Source: Rhodococcus globerulus NBRC 14531 (lineage in GTDB: Bacteria > Actinomycetota > Actinomycetes > Mycobacteriales > Mycobacteriaceae). Taken from it: a stretch of 64,000 bases of DNA. A program made the translations under genes and the position numbers. The DNA lies in the NCBI RefSeq assembly GCF_001894805.1, contig NZ_BCWX01000001.1:1426001-1490000 (forward strand), read 5' to 3'. The notes below the pieces were generated by a model. It had not been told where the DNA came from. It did not search any database and saw nothing but the letters and a program-made list of their open reading frames with translations. This document shows, piece after piece, positions 8,666 through 17,424 of the stretch (position 1 is the first letter of the stretch; the number at the start of each line of letters is the position of its first letter).

Positions 8666-9432
8666 CGCTCGCTCCGATATTATTCGCGAGCTTTCTGGCG
8701 GTTGTCGTCACGATGGCGGTTACGGCGTCGATCGGTATACGTATCGGCCGGCACAATGTTGTCGACGTGTCCTGGGGCGTGGGCTTTGTGGTCATTGCCG
8801 CAGTGTCCGCAGTTGTCGGTGCGGGAGATCTGTGGCGCCGACTACTGATGCTCGCGTTGGTCGGCATCTGGGGCCTGCGATTGGCGTGGCACATGGCAGT
8901 GCGCTCGCGCGGTAAGGGCGAGGATCCTCGGTACGAGCAGATGCTGGGAAAGGCGTCCGGCAGCCGAACTCTGTATGCGATACGGAAAATCTATGTGACG
9001 CAAGGTATCTCCCTGTGGTTTGTGTCGCTGCCGATTCAGGTGTCCGCGGTGTCGTCAGGTGGGTTCAACCTGTTGGTACTCCTGGGCGTCGTGTTGTGGC
9101 TGGTCGGTGTGACGTTCGAGGCGGTCGCCGATCGTCAGATGGCCGAGTTCAAATCCGATCCCGGCAGTTACGGGCACATCATGGATCAGGGACTGTGGGC
9201 GTGGACGCGTCATCCCAATTACTTCGGTGACGCCTGCGTGTGGTGGGGCATATTCCTCGTCGCGGCATCGGTATGGCCAGGAGTATTGACGGTACTCTCA
9301 CCGATTGCGATGACATATTTTCTCGTGTTTGCGACCGGCGCGCGACTTCTCGAGCAGCACATGGCGCACCGCCCCGGTTATCGTGAGTACCAGGAGCGGA
9401 CGAGCTACTTCATTCCGCGGCCGCCGAAGTAG
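8653..9432 (+). CDS. DUF1295 membrane protein (steroid 5-alpha-reductase/isoprenylcysteine methyltransferase fold)
   Basis: A 259-residue polytopic membrane protein with about six or seven hydrophobic segments and the conserved C-terminal block GLWAWTRHPNYFGDACVWWG, typical of DUF1295 and of the 5-alpha-reductase/ICMT superfamily; these residues bind the cofactor (NADPH or SAM) in characterised relatives. It closes the operon and may reduce or methylate the modified acyl chain in the membrane. ATG 8653 follows GAGG (8644-8647); the gene overlaps copy 2 of the CFA gene by 13 bp. An alternative ATG at 8662 is possible. Confidence 0.82.
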   Translation: MSSMTLAPILFASFLAVVVTMAVTASIGIRIGRHNVVDVSWGVGFVVIAAVSAVVGAGDLWRRLLMLALVGIWGLRLAWHMAVRSRGKGEDPRYEQMLGKASGSRTLYAIRKIYVTQGISLWFVSLPIQVSAVSSGGFNLLVLLGVVLWLVGVTFEAVADRQMAEFKSDPGSYGHIMDQGLWAWTRHPNYFGDACVWWGIFLVAASVWPGVLTVLSPIAMTYFLVFATGARLLEQHMAHRPGYREYQERTSYFIPRPPK

Positions 9433-9433
9433 G

Positions 9434-9484
9434 TCTGGCTCAGGAGTGGGTCTGGCTCAGTAGTAGATCTGGCTCGAGCGAGTG
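9434..9484. repeat. 17-bp tandem repeat, three imperfect copies, upstream of crcB
   Basis: Units start at 9434, 9451 and 9468, each beginning TCTGGCTC; the first two share TCTGGCTCAG exactly. The array fills the spacer between the DUF1295 stop (9432) and the crcB ribosome-binding site (GAGGAG, 9484-9489). I see no fluoride-riboswitch core here. Confidence 0.7.
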
Positions 9485-9494
9485 AGGAGCGTGA

Positions 9495-9872
9495 ATGAGT
9501 GAACTGGGCTTGCCGGCGGCTATCGGAGCGGTGGCCGCCGGTGGTGCGCTCGGCGCGCTGACGAGATACGGGTTGGGTGAGTGGTTTCCCCATATCTGGA
9601 CTACTCTCGTGATCAATGTCGTGGGGTCGCTGATCCTCGGAGTGCTTGCGGCACTGCTGATTCACGACAAGGTCTGGTACATCTTCCTGGGCACGGGATT
9701 CTGCGGTGGCTTCACGACGTTCTCGTCGTTTGCGGTTCACGCGGTTACCGAAAGTCCGATGCGATCTATTCTGTACGTTCTCGGCACTTTGATTCCGGCG
9801 ATCTTGGCCGCAGCGTGGGGCAGAGCCCTTGGCGAGCGCTGGATGCGTCGTCGTGAGGGGGCGAACGTATGA
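9495..9872 (+). CDS. crcB: CrcB/Fluc fluoride channel subunit 1
   Basis: A 125-residue protein with four membrane helices and the family signatures GGALGALTRYGL (N-terminal) and GTGFCGGFTTFSSF (TM3 break, pore phenylalanines). Fluc channels are dual-topology dimers that export fluoride; when two genes are paired, as here, they usually form a heterodimer of opposite topology. The C-terminus is rich in arginine (RALGERWMRRR). The ribosome site GAGGAG precedes ATG 9495, and its stop overlaps the second gene by 4 bp. Confidence 0.92.
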   Translation: MSELGLPAAIGAVAAGGALGALTRYGLGEWFPHIWTTLVINVVGSLILGVLAALLIHDKVWYIFLGTGFCGGFTTFSSFAVHAVTESPMRSILYVLGTLIPAILAAAWGRALGERWMRRREGANV

Positions 9873-10213
9873 CCGTTCTCCTCGTAGCGATCGGCGGAGG
9901 CGCCGGAGCGACCGGTAGGTACCTGCTCGCGAAATACGTCCCGACATACCGGGGATTTCCGGCAGCAACATTCGCGGCTAACGTCCTGGGTTGCTTTCTC
10001 CTCGGATTGTTCACCGGCGCAACACTCTCCACCGCTATGGCGGCCTTGCTTGCAACCGGGTTCTGCGGCGGTTTGTCCACGTACTCGACGTTTGCGACCG
10101 AAAATGTAGGCATGCTGGACAAGCGTCAGACGGCGATGTCGCTGGTGTACATCATCGCCAGTCTTGTCGTTGGGCTGAGCGTCGCCTGGTTGGGAATTCA
10201 GATCACAGGGTAG
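9869..10213 (+). CDS. crcB: CrcB/Fluc fluoride channel subunit 2
   Basis: A 114-residue partner of the preceding subunit, with [14 protein letters not shown] at the N-terminus and the pore signature [14 protein letters not shown]. Four hydrophobic helices are visible and the C-terminus is uncharged, unlike subunit 1, consistent with the two inserting in opposite orientations. The ATGA overlap (9869-9872) indicates coupled, near-stoichiometric translation. Confidence 0.92.
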   Translation: MTVLLVAIGGGAGATGRYLLAKYVPTYRGFPAATFAANVLGCFLLGLFTGATLSTAMAALLATGFCGGLSTYSTFATENVGMLDKRQTAMSLVYIIASLVVGLSVAWLGIQITG

Positions 10214-10269
10214 AGAATGAGCGGCAGTCGTGTCGGCTGCGTAGTCGACCACCGGGCTTAGGGGGATTC

Positions 10270-11907
10270 GTGGCGCACGAACGAGCAGGACAGGTGGCGC
10301 AACCACAGGATTTGATCGACGTTCCGCACTTGGTTTCCGCGTATTACACACGGACACCTGATCCTGAGGATCCGATGCAGCAGGTGCTGTTCGGGACGTC
10401 GGGGCATCGGGGTTCCAGTCTGGACGGCGCGTTCAACGAAGCGCATATCCTGGCAACGACGCAGGCGATCGTGGAGTACCGCGCATCGCAGCACATTGAC
10501 GGGCCGTTGTTCATCGGCCGCGACACGCACGCGTTGTCCGAGCCGGCCTGGCTGTCTGCGCTCGAAGTTCTTGTTGCCAATGACGTAGTGGTGCTGGTTG
10601 ATTCGCGCGACGCCTATACCCCCACACCCGCTGTGAGTCACGCGATTCTGCGATACAACTCCACTGCGCCCGAGGCCAAGGCCGACGGAATCGTCGTGAC
10701 GCCTTCGCACAATCCGCCCCGTGACGGTGGGTTCAAGTACAACCCGCCCCACGGCGGCCCAGCTGATACCGATGCCACGTCGGTCATCGCGGACCGTGCC
10801 AACCAACTGCTCCGCGACGGACTGGCCGGCGTCCGGCGCGTCACGACGGAACAGGCGCTGGCCAGGGTCGAGCGGTACGACTTCCTGCGCTACTACGTCG
10901 ACGACCTGCCGTCGGTGCTCAACCTCGACGCCATTCGCGACGCGGGTATCCGCATCGGCGCAGATCCGCTCGGCGGCGCCAGTGTCGACTACTGGGGAGC
11001 CATCGCCGAGACTCATCACCTCGACCTCGAGGTCGTCAATCCTCTGGTCGATCCGACGTGGCGATTCATGACGCTCGACACCGACGGCAAGATCCGCATG
11101 GACTGCTCCTCGCCTGACGCGATGGCGTCGTTGATCGGTATTCGGGATCGCTACGACATCGCCACCGGCAACGACGCGGATTCCGATCGGCACGGAATCG
11201 TCACCCCCGATGGCGGTTTGATGAACCCCAATCACTATCTGGCCGTTGCCATCGAGTACCTCTTTGCTCACCGCCCACAGTGGGCTGCAGGCACGAAGGT
11301 CGGGAAGACGCTGGTCAGCTCATCGATGATCGACCGCGTTGTGAACGGACTGGGACGCGAACTCCTGGAGGTACCCGTCGGCTTCAAGTGGTTCGTACCC
11401 GGGTTGCTCGACGGTTCGGTCGGGTTCGGCGGCGAGGAAAGCGCGGGAGCGTCCTTCTTGCGTCACGACGGTTCGGTGTGGACGACAGACAAGGACGGCA
11501 TCATTCTTGCGCTGCTCGCGTCCGAGATCACGGCGGTGACCGGCAAGACGCCGTCGGCGCACTACACAGCGCTGACCGAGAAGTTCGGTAGCCCCGCCTA
11601 CGCCCGCATCGACGCGCCCGCGAGTCGCGCGCAGAAGGCGGTACTGGCAAAACTGTCACCCGAGCAGGTCACCGCGACGGAACTGGCGGGGGAGCCGATC
11701 ACCGCGGCGCTGACGGCAGCGCCCGGAAATGGCGCCGCGATCGGCGGATTGAAGGTGACCACCGAGAACGCGTGGTTTGCGGCCAGGCCGTCGGGAACCG
11801 AGGACGTGTACAAGATTTATGCCGAGTCGATGAAGGGCGCCGATCATCTGGCTCAGGTTCAGTCTGCGGCGAAGGACTTGGTGTCAGGTGTCTTGAACGC
11901 GAACTAG
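10270..11907 (+). CDS. pgm: phosphoglucomutase (alpha-D-glucose-phosphate specific)
   Basis: Interconverts glucose-1-phosphate and glucose-6-phosphate, feeding glycogen, trehalose and cell-wall sugar synthesis. The 545-residue length equals the E. coli Pgm type. Visible motifs are [10 protein letters not shown] (N-terminal), the phosphoserine loop VVTPSHNPP, the Mg-binding [10 protein letters not shown] and the phosphate-binding [10 protein letters not shown] near the C-terminus. GTG 10270 follows AGGGGG with optimal spacing and gives an N-terminus ([13 protein letters not shown]) matching E. coli-type Pgm; the frame is open upstream but overlaps crcB. It likely supplies glucose-1-phosphate to the glucan genes elsewhere in the window, though it is not in an operon with them. 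Confidence 0.95.
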   Translation: MAHERAGQVAQPQDLIDVPHLVSAYYTRTPDPEDPMQQVLFGTSGHRGSSLDGAFNEAHILATTQAIVEYRASQHIDGPLFIGRDTHALSEPAWLSALEVLVANDVVVLVDSRDAYTPTPAVSHAILRYNSTAPEAKADGIVVTPSHNPPRDGGFKYNPPHGGPADTDATSVIADRANQLLRDGLAGVRRVTTEQALARVERYDFLRYYVDDLPSVLNLDAIRDAGIRIGADPLGGASVDYWGAIAETHHLDLEVVNPLVDPTWRFMTLDTDGKIRMDCSSPDAMASLIGIRDRYDIATGNDADSDRHGIVTPDGGLMNPNHYLAVAIEYLFAHRPQWAAGTKVGKTLVSSSMIDRVVNGLGRELLEVPVGFKWFVPGLLDGSVGFGGEESAGASFLRHDGSVWTTDKDGIILALLASEITAVTGKTPSAHYTALTEKFGSPAYARIDAPASRAQKAVLAKLSPEQVTATELAGEPITAALTAAPGNGAAIGGLKVTTENAWFAARPSGTEDVYKIYAESMKGADHLAQVQSAAKDLVSGVLNAN

Positions 11908-11949
11908 CTCGCGGCCCGCTCGTGTCGCCCGGCTAGAATCCCGGGCGAC

Positions 11950-13161
11950 ATGAAAACTCGCGCAGCCAGGCTGCCACAGGAAATCTGGGTGCTGGTTTCC
12001 GCCAGCTTCGTCATCGCTCTCGGATTCGGCATCGTTGCCCCGGCGCTACCGCAATTCGCCCGCAGCTTCGATGTATCGGTTACGGCCGCCACAGTCGTCA
12101 TTTCGTCGTTTGCGTTCATGCGCTTGGTGTTTGCGCCGATGAGCGGCACCTTGGTGCAGAAACTCGGCGAGCGCCCGGTGTACATCCTGGGACTGTTGAT
12201 CGTCGCGTTGTCCACCGGAGCGTGCGCGTTTGCGCAGGAGTACTGGCAGCTGCTGCTGTTCCGGTCACTTGGCGGTATCGGTTCCACCATGTTCACCGTG
12301 TCGGCGCTTGGCCTGCTTATCCGGATGTCGCCGCCCGACCATCGGGGACGCGTATCCGGTCTGTATGCGACGAGCTTCCTGATGGGCTCGATTACCGGTC
12401 CGATATTTGGCGGCGCGCTGCTGCAGTTCGGCCTGCGGATGCCGTTCCTCATCTATGCGGCAACGCTGGTTATCGCTGCCGCTGTGGTTTTCTTCAGTCT
12501 GCGCGGTTCACATCTTGCGTCGCCGGACAAGGGTGCGGCGATCACGCCTATGACGTTGGCCGAGGGTCTACGTTCACCGGTCTACCGCGCTGCTCTGGGT
12601 TCGAACCTGGCATTCGGCGGTGTCATCTTTGGCGTGCGCGTCGCGATGGTTCCGCTTTTTGTCGTCGAGGCTCTCGGCCGCGAAGACTCGGTGGCCGCAT
12701 ATGCGCTGGCAGTTTTTGCGGTCGGAAATGCGCTGGTTCTGACCTTCTCGGGTCGGCTCTCGGACAAGTACGGACGTAAACCGTTCGTGCTTGCCGGGCT
12801 GGTTGTCTGCGGCGCCGGCACGATGGCGATCGGATTCACGCACAACTTGGTGGCGTTTTTCCTGATTGCTGCCGTGACGGGCGCAGGATCCGGTTTGATG
12901 AGTCCGTCGCAGCAGGCTGCGGTTGCCGACGTCGTCGGGTCCAAGGCGCGCGGTGGTCCCGTTCTGGCGGTGTTCCAGATGATGTCCGACGTTGGTGGTG
13001 TGGTCGCGCCGATCTGCGCCGGACTACTGGTTGAGCATTTCTCGTACTCGGCGGCCTTCGCGACGATGGGAGCTGTGGTGATCATTGCGAGCGTGGGTTG
13101 GCTGCTGGTGCCTGCGAAGGCTGTGACCGCGAAAACAGTCAGTTCGGAAGTCCCTCTGTAG
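11950..13161 (+). CDS. MFS transporter (drug/metabolite efflux type)
   Basis: A 403-residue protein with twelve predicted membrane helices. Between TM2 and TM3 is the MFS loop (GTLVQKLGERPVYILG, a degenerate GxLaDrxGrkp), repeated in the second half as GRLSDKYGRKPFV. PxxPxF in TM1 (PALPQFARSF) fits 12-TM DHA1-type antiporters. The substrate is unknown. The start ATG 11950 lies 42 bp after pgm; the next gene begins 9 bp after its stop, so it may be cotranscribed with the MauE/DsbA pair. Confidence 0.85.
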   Translation: MKTRAARLPQEIWVLVSASFVIALGFGIVAPALPQFARSFDVSVTAATVVISSFAFMRLVFAPMSGTLVQKLGERPVYILGLLIVALSTGACAFAQEYWQLLLFRSLGGIGSTMFTVSALGLLIRMSPPDHRGRVSGLYATSFLMGSITGPIFGGALLQFGLRMPFLIYAATLVIAAAVVFFSLRGSHLASPDKGAAITPMTLAEGLRSPVYRAALGSNLAFGGVIFGVRVAMVPLFVVEALGREDSVAAYALAVFAVGNALVLTFSGRLSDKYGRKPFVLAGLVVCGAGTMAIGFTHNLVAFFLIAAVTGAGSGLMSPSQQAAVADVVGSKARGGPVLAVFQMMSDVGGVVAPICAGLLVEHFSYSAAFATMGAVVIIASVGWLLVPAKAVTAKTVSSEVPL

Positions 13162-13170
13162 GCTCGGCTC

Positions 13171-13659
13171 GTGGCTATTCGCATCGTGAGTCTTGTGGCC
13201 CGCTTGGGTTTGGCAGCCGTGTGGCTGATTTCGGGTGGCATCAAATTCCTCGATCCCGTTCAGACGAAGATCGCCGTCCGGGCGTATCAATTGTTGCCCG
13301 AGAGCCTGGTCGGCCCCGTGGCGATTGCGATGCCGTTGGTCGAGATCGTTCTCGGATTACTGCTGCTCGTAGGCCTCGCCGTACGAGCGTCGGCTGCAGT
13401 GTCGGTTCTCATGCTGGTTGTGCTCATCAGCGTGATCATCTCGGTCTGGGCACGTGGATTGTCCATCGACTGCGGCTGTTTCGGGGGAGGTGGAGCTGCC
13501 GACGTCGACGCGTGGGACTACCTCAGCGAGATCCTGCGCGACATCGGATTCCTGGCATTGGCCCTGTGGTTGTGTTTCTTCCCACGGTCACCGCTCGCAT
13601 TGGGACAGGGATCACGTACCGCATTCTCAGTTGAAGCACAGTCTTCAATGGCAAGGTGA
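13171..13659 (+). CDS. MauE/DoxX-family membrane protein
   Basis: A 162-residue protein with four hydrophobic helices and the block LSIDCGCFGGG, typical of the MauE branch of DoxX/MauE proteins. MauE is required for maturation of disulfide-rich periplasmic enzymes in methylamine utilisation, and in actinobacteria such genes sit next to DsbA/thioredoxin-like genes. The CxC pair just outside a membrane helix could pass electrons or disulfides to the DsbA-like neighbour 60 bp downstream. Start GTG 13171. Confidence 0.8.
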   Translation: MAIRIVSLVARLGLAAVWLISGGIKFLDPVQTKIAVRAYQLLPESLVGPVAIAMPLVEIVLGLLLLVGLAVRASAAVSVLMLVVLISVIISVWARGLSIDCGCFGGGGAADVDAWDYLSEILRDIGFLALALWLCFFPRSPLALGQGSRTAFSVEAQSSMAR

Positions 13660-13719
13660 ATACCCGGGGAAGGTAACCCCTCGGTAAAATCGTTTCGACG
13701 CACGAAGGACTGCATCAGC

Positions 13720-14457
13720 GTGAGCGCCAAGAACAACAAGTACAAACCGGAACCGGTGTCGAGTCGGTCCACTTATGTCATCGGTGGAATCGCGGTCCTG
13801 GTGATCGCAGCCCTCGTCATCGGCGGTGTCCTGTGGCAGTCGAGCAAGAACAAGGTGCAAAACGACGGCTACGGCTCGGTTCAGAACTCCGAGGTGGTTG
13901 TCACCGTGGAGGACAACGGCGTCGTGCTGATCGGAAAACCGGACGCACGTACCACTCTCGACATCTTCGAAGACCCGCTGTGCCCGGCGTGCGCTGCACT
14001 CGAGCACTTGAGTGGCCAATCGGTGTCGGCGGCAATCGACGCCGGTGACGTCGCTGTTCGCTATCACATGCTCAACTTCCTCAACCGGGCATCGAGCAGC
14101 GGTGATTACTCCACCCGCGCGGGCGCCGCATTGCTGTGCGTCGCGCAGGACGGCGACGCGATTGCCTACTCGAATCTGCACACCACACTCTTCTCTCCGG
14201 ACAACCAACCGTCTGAAGGCGGCAAGAGTGATCACACCAACGACGATTTGGCTCGGATAGCCGGCGAAGCCGGTGCATCGGATGCAGCGACTACGTGCAT
14301 CTCCTCTGGAGCGAACGTGGAGGCCGCTGCGGCCAATGCTGCTGCGGCGAGTGAGGCGCTCTCCGCCGCCGGCGGAACGGGCACCCCGACGGTTATCGCC
14401 GACGGCAAGATCGTCAGCACCAAGAACAGTGACTGGGTTTCGCAGTTCACCTCCTGA
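13720..14457 (+). CDS. membrane-anchored DsbA-like thiol oxidoreductase
   Basis: A 245-residue protein with a single N-terminal membrane anchor (residues ~22-45, YVIGGIAVLVIAALVIGG) and an extracytoplasmic thioredoxin-fold domain. The redox site is CPAC in FEDPLCPACAALE (~residues 87-90), and the cis-Pro loop is TGTPTVIADGK near the C-terminus, as in DsbA-like proteins of mycobacteria. It probably oxidises or isomerises cysteines of exported proteins together with the MauE-like protein encoded just upstream. GTG 13720 is preceded by GAAGGA. Confidence 0.88.
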   Translation: MSAKNNKYKPEPVSSRSTYVIGGIAVLVIAALVIGGVLWQSSKNKVQNDGYGSVQNSEVVVTVEDNGVVLIGKPDARTTLDIFEDPLCPACAALEHLSGQSVSAAIDAGDVAVRYHMLNFLNRASSSGDYSTRAGAALLCVAQDGDAIAYSNLHTTLFSPDNQPSEGGKSDHTNDDLARIAGEAGASDAATTCISSGANVEAAAANAAAASEALSAAGGTGTPTVIADGKIVSTKNSDWVSQFTS

Positions 14458-14595
14458 AGCAGTGTGCGGCCGCTCTGAAACCCGGAGCGGTCGCACCAGC
14501 TTGACCTGGCGATTTGTTGCTCACCGCGCAAGTGGTGTAACTTTCTTCAAGCAAGCGGCAAGCAGAACAACCGCCTGCGAGTTCGAACTGAATAC

Positions 14596-14671
14596 GGGGC
14601 TATGGCGCAGCTGGTAGCGCACCACACTGGCAGTGTGGGGGTCAGGGGTTCGAGTCCCCTTAGCTCCACCA
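14596..14671 (+). tRNA. tRNA-Ala (anticodon GGC)
   Basis: A complete cloverleaf: acceptor GGGGCTA (14596-14602) pairs with TAGCTCC (14661-14667); anticodon stem CCACA/TGTGG with loop CTGGCAG gives anticodon GGC at 14629-14631; T-arm AGGGG-TTCGAGT-CCCCT; the 3' CCA is encoded (14669-14671). Confidence 0.97.
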
Positions 14672-14712
14672 AAAAGAGCAGGTCAGACAAAATGTCTGAC
14701 CTGCTCTTTTTT
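14672..14712. terminator. bidirectional terminator between tRNA-Ala and the synthetase gene
   Basis: AAAAGAGCAGGTCAGACA and its complement TGTCTGACCTGCTCTTTT face each other across AAA; runs of A on the left and T on the right allow termination from both sides. It serves the tRNA (+) and the convergent synthetase gene (-). Confidence 0.9.
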
Positions 14713-14726
14713 GTCGTTTTCGGCCG

Positions 14727-17261
14727 TTAGCTCAATGCCCGCTCGAGTGCCTCGCCCGTAGCAACGGCGTACGGGGCCCGCAGAATGTCCTCGTGCGATC
14801 CGGCTACATCCTCGAAAGTGATCTGGCCGGTGGCGATGGCCGACCAATCGTGTGCATCCTGTCGGTTGTCGTCGCCGCGGATGACCACAACAGAACCGCG
14901 ATACGGGCTTGGCGCGTACTTGCGCAGGGACGCCAGTCCGCGATGGTAGAAGAGGTACCACTGCATCGACGGGTCGAACTGCATGATGCCCGCGACTTGG
15001 TACCGGAGCCAGATACCCAGAACCGATGTTTTCGAGGTCCGGGCTCGGGCATTGAGCACCGGCTCGCCGGATTCCGATGGAGCCGGCGGCTCAGTGGTGT
15101 CAGGCCGCGGCCCGATCATGTTCTCCCGCAACCGAGTGTCCAGAATGACAACGTGTTCGACGATCTCGCCTTCCGCGTGGAGGCGATTCGCGATTTCGAG
15201 GGTGACAAACCCGCCGTGGGAGTAGCCGCCGAGCACATACGGGCCGTGCGGACGGACCTTCCTGATCTCACGGATGTATCGGTCGGCCATCTTGGCAACG
15301 GTGCGATCGGGGAGCCCGCGAGATTCCATCCCGTGTGCTTGCAACGCGTACACAGGTCGATCACCGGACATCGCCTGCACCGTCGCGAGAAAGCTCAGTG
15401 CAGGCGCACCGGCTCCGGTGATCAGGAAGAGCGGAGTTCGGGAACCGCTCGTGGCAAGGGGAACAAGCACAGATGCCCGGCCTTCGTCACGCTTCTTGTT
15501 GCGCAGCATCGCGTCGACCAGCGCGGCGAGTTCGCGGATGGTGGTGGCGCCGGCAAACTGGGCGGCGCTGACGGTGACCAGTACAGCGGCTCGTAGTGCG
15601 GCGAGCATTTCTGCGGCAGCGAGTGAATCTGCGCCGAGGGCAAAGAAGTCGTCGTCACGGTCGAGTGATTCGATCCCGATGATCTTGGACCAGACGATGG
15701 CCACCCGAAATTCGGTGATGGTCTCGAGAGTCGGCGTGGCGGTGGAGGTGGAGGTAGCGACCGGCGCCGGTGTCGGCAGTGCGTTGCGATCGATCTTTCC
15801 GCGTTCGTTGCGGGGAATCGAGGCCAGCATCACGATGTGGCGGGGAACCATCCAGCCGGGCAGGCTCAGAGATACCGCGCGTCGAATCTCCGCGGGAGAC
15901 AGAGCAATTCGCTGTGAATCACTCACGACGTATGCGCAGAGCTCTGGGTGGTCGTTCTCGGTCCGAACGATCACGGCCGCATCGACGACGCCGGCCACCG
16001 CGCGGACGGCGACGTCGACTTCGGTGGGTTCGACAAGGTATCCACGAATTTTCACAGCATCGTCGAGTCGGCCTTTGAGTTGCAGTTCGCCGTCCCTGTC
16101 GATGCATCCGCGGTCGCCGGTGCGATACAGGCTGATGCCGTCGCCCAGCGGTGTGAATCGTTGCGCTGTCCGCTCCGGGTCGCCGTGATAACCGTCGGCC
16201 AAGTCGCTGGAAATGACATGGATTTCGCCGATCTCGCCGTCGGGCAGCTGGTTGCCCTCGGAATCGACTATCCGGACTTCCTTCCCGTCACGTGCTCGAC
16301 CGGCGGGGACGATGCCCGCCGGGAACGTGGCTGCGGGAGGAAAGACGTTGTAGGCGACGACCCCCGTTTCCGTGGTTGCCATCCAGTTGACATAGGTCAC
16401 GTCCGCGAACCCGCGATCACGGTGACGTTGGTAGTCGTCGCCGTGAACAGCCTCGCCGTAGGTAACGACAACGCGTAGGGAACTCTGGGGATCTGCGCCC
16501 GGTTCGGCGGCATTCTGCTGCGTCCACGCCCGCAGGAACGACGGAGCGCAATGAGCTGTGGTGATCGAGTTTCTGCGGAGCCAACTGCCCAGGGTGGAAC
16601 TGCCGTCGACGCGGGGGTCCCAGCAATACACGGTGACACCGCTCATCAAACCCATGATGAGTGCGGTGATACCCGCGCCGAAGCTGACGGGCAGAAGGTT
16701 CCCGATGTGATCGTCCGGTCGGAGATCGATGGCGGCGGCAAGTTCGTCCGCCTTGTTCAGACACATCGAATGGCTGAGCACCACTCCCTTGGGTGCGCCG
16801 CTGGTGCCGGAAGTGAATGCGATCATGGCTGGATCGGAGCTCAGTGACTCGAGTGCGTTGCCGAAACGGAACGGAGTGGCAGCGGCGTGTTCGAGGATTG
16901 TCGCGATGGAGACCGCGCCCGACGTGGACAGGATGTGCTCGCGCCTGGCCGGCGGCAGCTGCGGGTCGATCATGACGAGTGGCCGACCGGAGATCAGTGT
17001 GGCAAGGATGCGGACAACGGCCTCGGCGGTGGGGTCGAGTTCGACAGCTACCGGACAGCGGCCGTGCGGCCCGCGAATATCGAGTTCACGCGCGAGTGCG
17101 TCTGCGCGGACTTCGAGATCTGCGAACGTGATCTGATCCCGTGGGGTGACGACGGCAACGGTGTCGTGCTGCATAGAGGTGACGCGGCGCCACCGCGATT
17201 CGATGGTTTCGTCGATGACGGCATACCGCGTCCGTTCGAGCCCTAGATCGACCACGTTCAT
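14727..17261 (-). CDS. stand-alone A-T-TE synthetase (NRPS-like adenylation, carrier, thioesterase)
   Basis: An 844-residue protein with three domains. Adenylation (~30-495): ATP loop FTSGTSGAPKGV (~149-160), A5-like NWMATTETG, A7 YRTGDRG, A8 KIRGYLVEP, and catalytic Lys in ERGKIDR (~489). Carrier (~515-590): phosphopantetheine site GADSL (Ser ~546). Thioesterase (~608-844): nucleophile GYSHGG (Ser ~681), His likely in GSHED (~825). There is no condensation domain. At the A4 position the usual FDxS reads FGAG (~194-197), so the Asp that normally holds an amino acid's alpha-amino group is absent; the substrate may be a keto, aryl or fatty acid. A lipocalin gene diverges from it. ATG 17261 has GGAG nine bases upstream. 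The product is unknown. Confidence 0.85.
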   Translation of the reverse strand: MNVVDLGLERTRYAVIDETIESRWRRVTSMQHDTVAVVTPRDQITFADLEVRADALARELDIRGPHGRCPVAVELDPTAEAVVRILATLISGRPLVMIDPQLPPARREHILSTSGAVSIATILEHAAATPFRFGNALESLSSDPAMIAFTSGTSGAPKGVVLSHSMCLNKADELAAAIDLRPDDHIGNLLPVSFGAGITALIMGLMSGVTVYCWDPRVDGSSTLGSWLRRNSITTAHCAPSFLRAWTQQNAAEPGADPQSSLRVVVTYGEAVHGDDYQRHRDRGFADVTYVNWMATTETGVVAYNVFPPAATFPAGIVPAGRARDGKEVRIVDSEGNQLPDGEIGEIHVISSDLADGYHGDPERTAQRFTPLGDGISLYRTGDRGCIDRDGELQLKGRLDDAVKIRGYLVEPTEVDVAVRAVAGVVDAAVIVRTENDHPELCAYVVSDSQRIALSPAEIRRAVSLSLPGWMVPRHIVMLASIPRNERGKIDRNALPTPAPVATSTSTATPTLETITEFRVAIVWSKIIGIESLDRDDDFFALGADSLAAAEMLAALRAAVLVTVSAAQFAGATTIRELAALVDAMLRNKKRDEGRASVLVPLATSGSRTPLFLITGAGAPALSFLATVQAMSGDRPVYALQAHGMESRGLPDRTVAKMADRYIREIRKVRPHGPYVLGGYSHGGFVTLEIANRLHAEGEIVEHVVILDTRLRENMIGPRPDTTEPPAPSESGEPVLNARARTSKTSVLGIWLRYQVAGIMQFDPSMQWYLFYHRGLASLRKYAPSPYRGSVVVIRGDDNRQDAHDWSAIATGQITFEDVAGSHEDILRAPYAVATGEALERALS

Positions 17262-17424
17262 GTCTGACGCTCCGTTCCAGCTATCAGTTACTTATTAGCA
17301 AAGACTACAGAAGGTTGGGTATCGAGGTCTATAACAAACCAAAAGTAGTTTTCCATACGACCAATCCGCGGGACCATCCGCTCCGAATGTCAGGCGAGAA
17401 AACAAACGAACGGAAGGCAATGAC

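Noticed and set aside
9434-9484. CRISPR-like repeat
   Set aside because: Units are contiguous 17-mers without unique spacers, and no cas genes are present.
9433-9494. Fluoride riboswitch upstream of crcB
   Set aside because: The 62-bp spacer is filled by a 17-bp tandem repeat and lacks the riboswitch core.
14727-17261. Fragment of a large NRPS biosynthetic cluster
   Set aside because: No condensation domain, no further modules, MbtH, PPTase or tailoring genes within reach; it appears to be a complete stand-alone enzyme.
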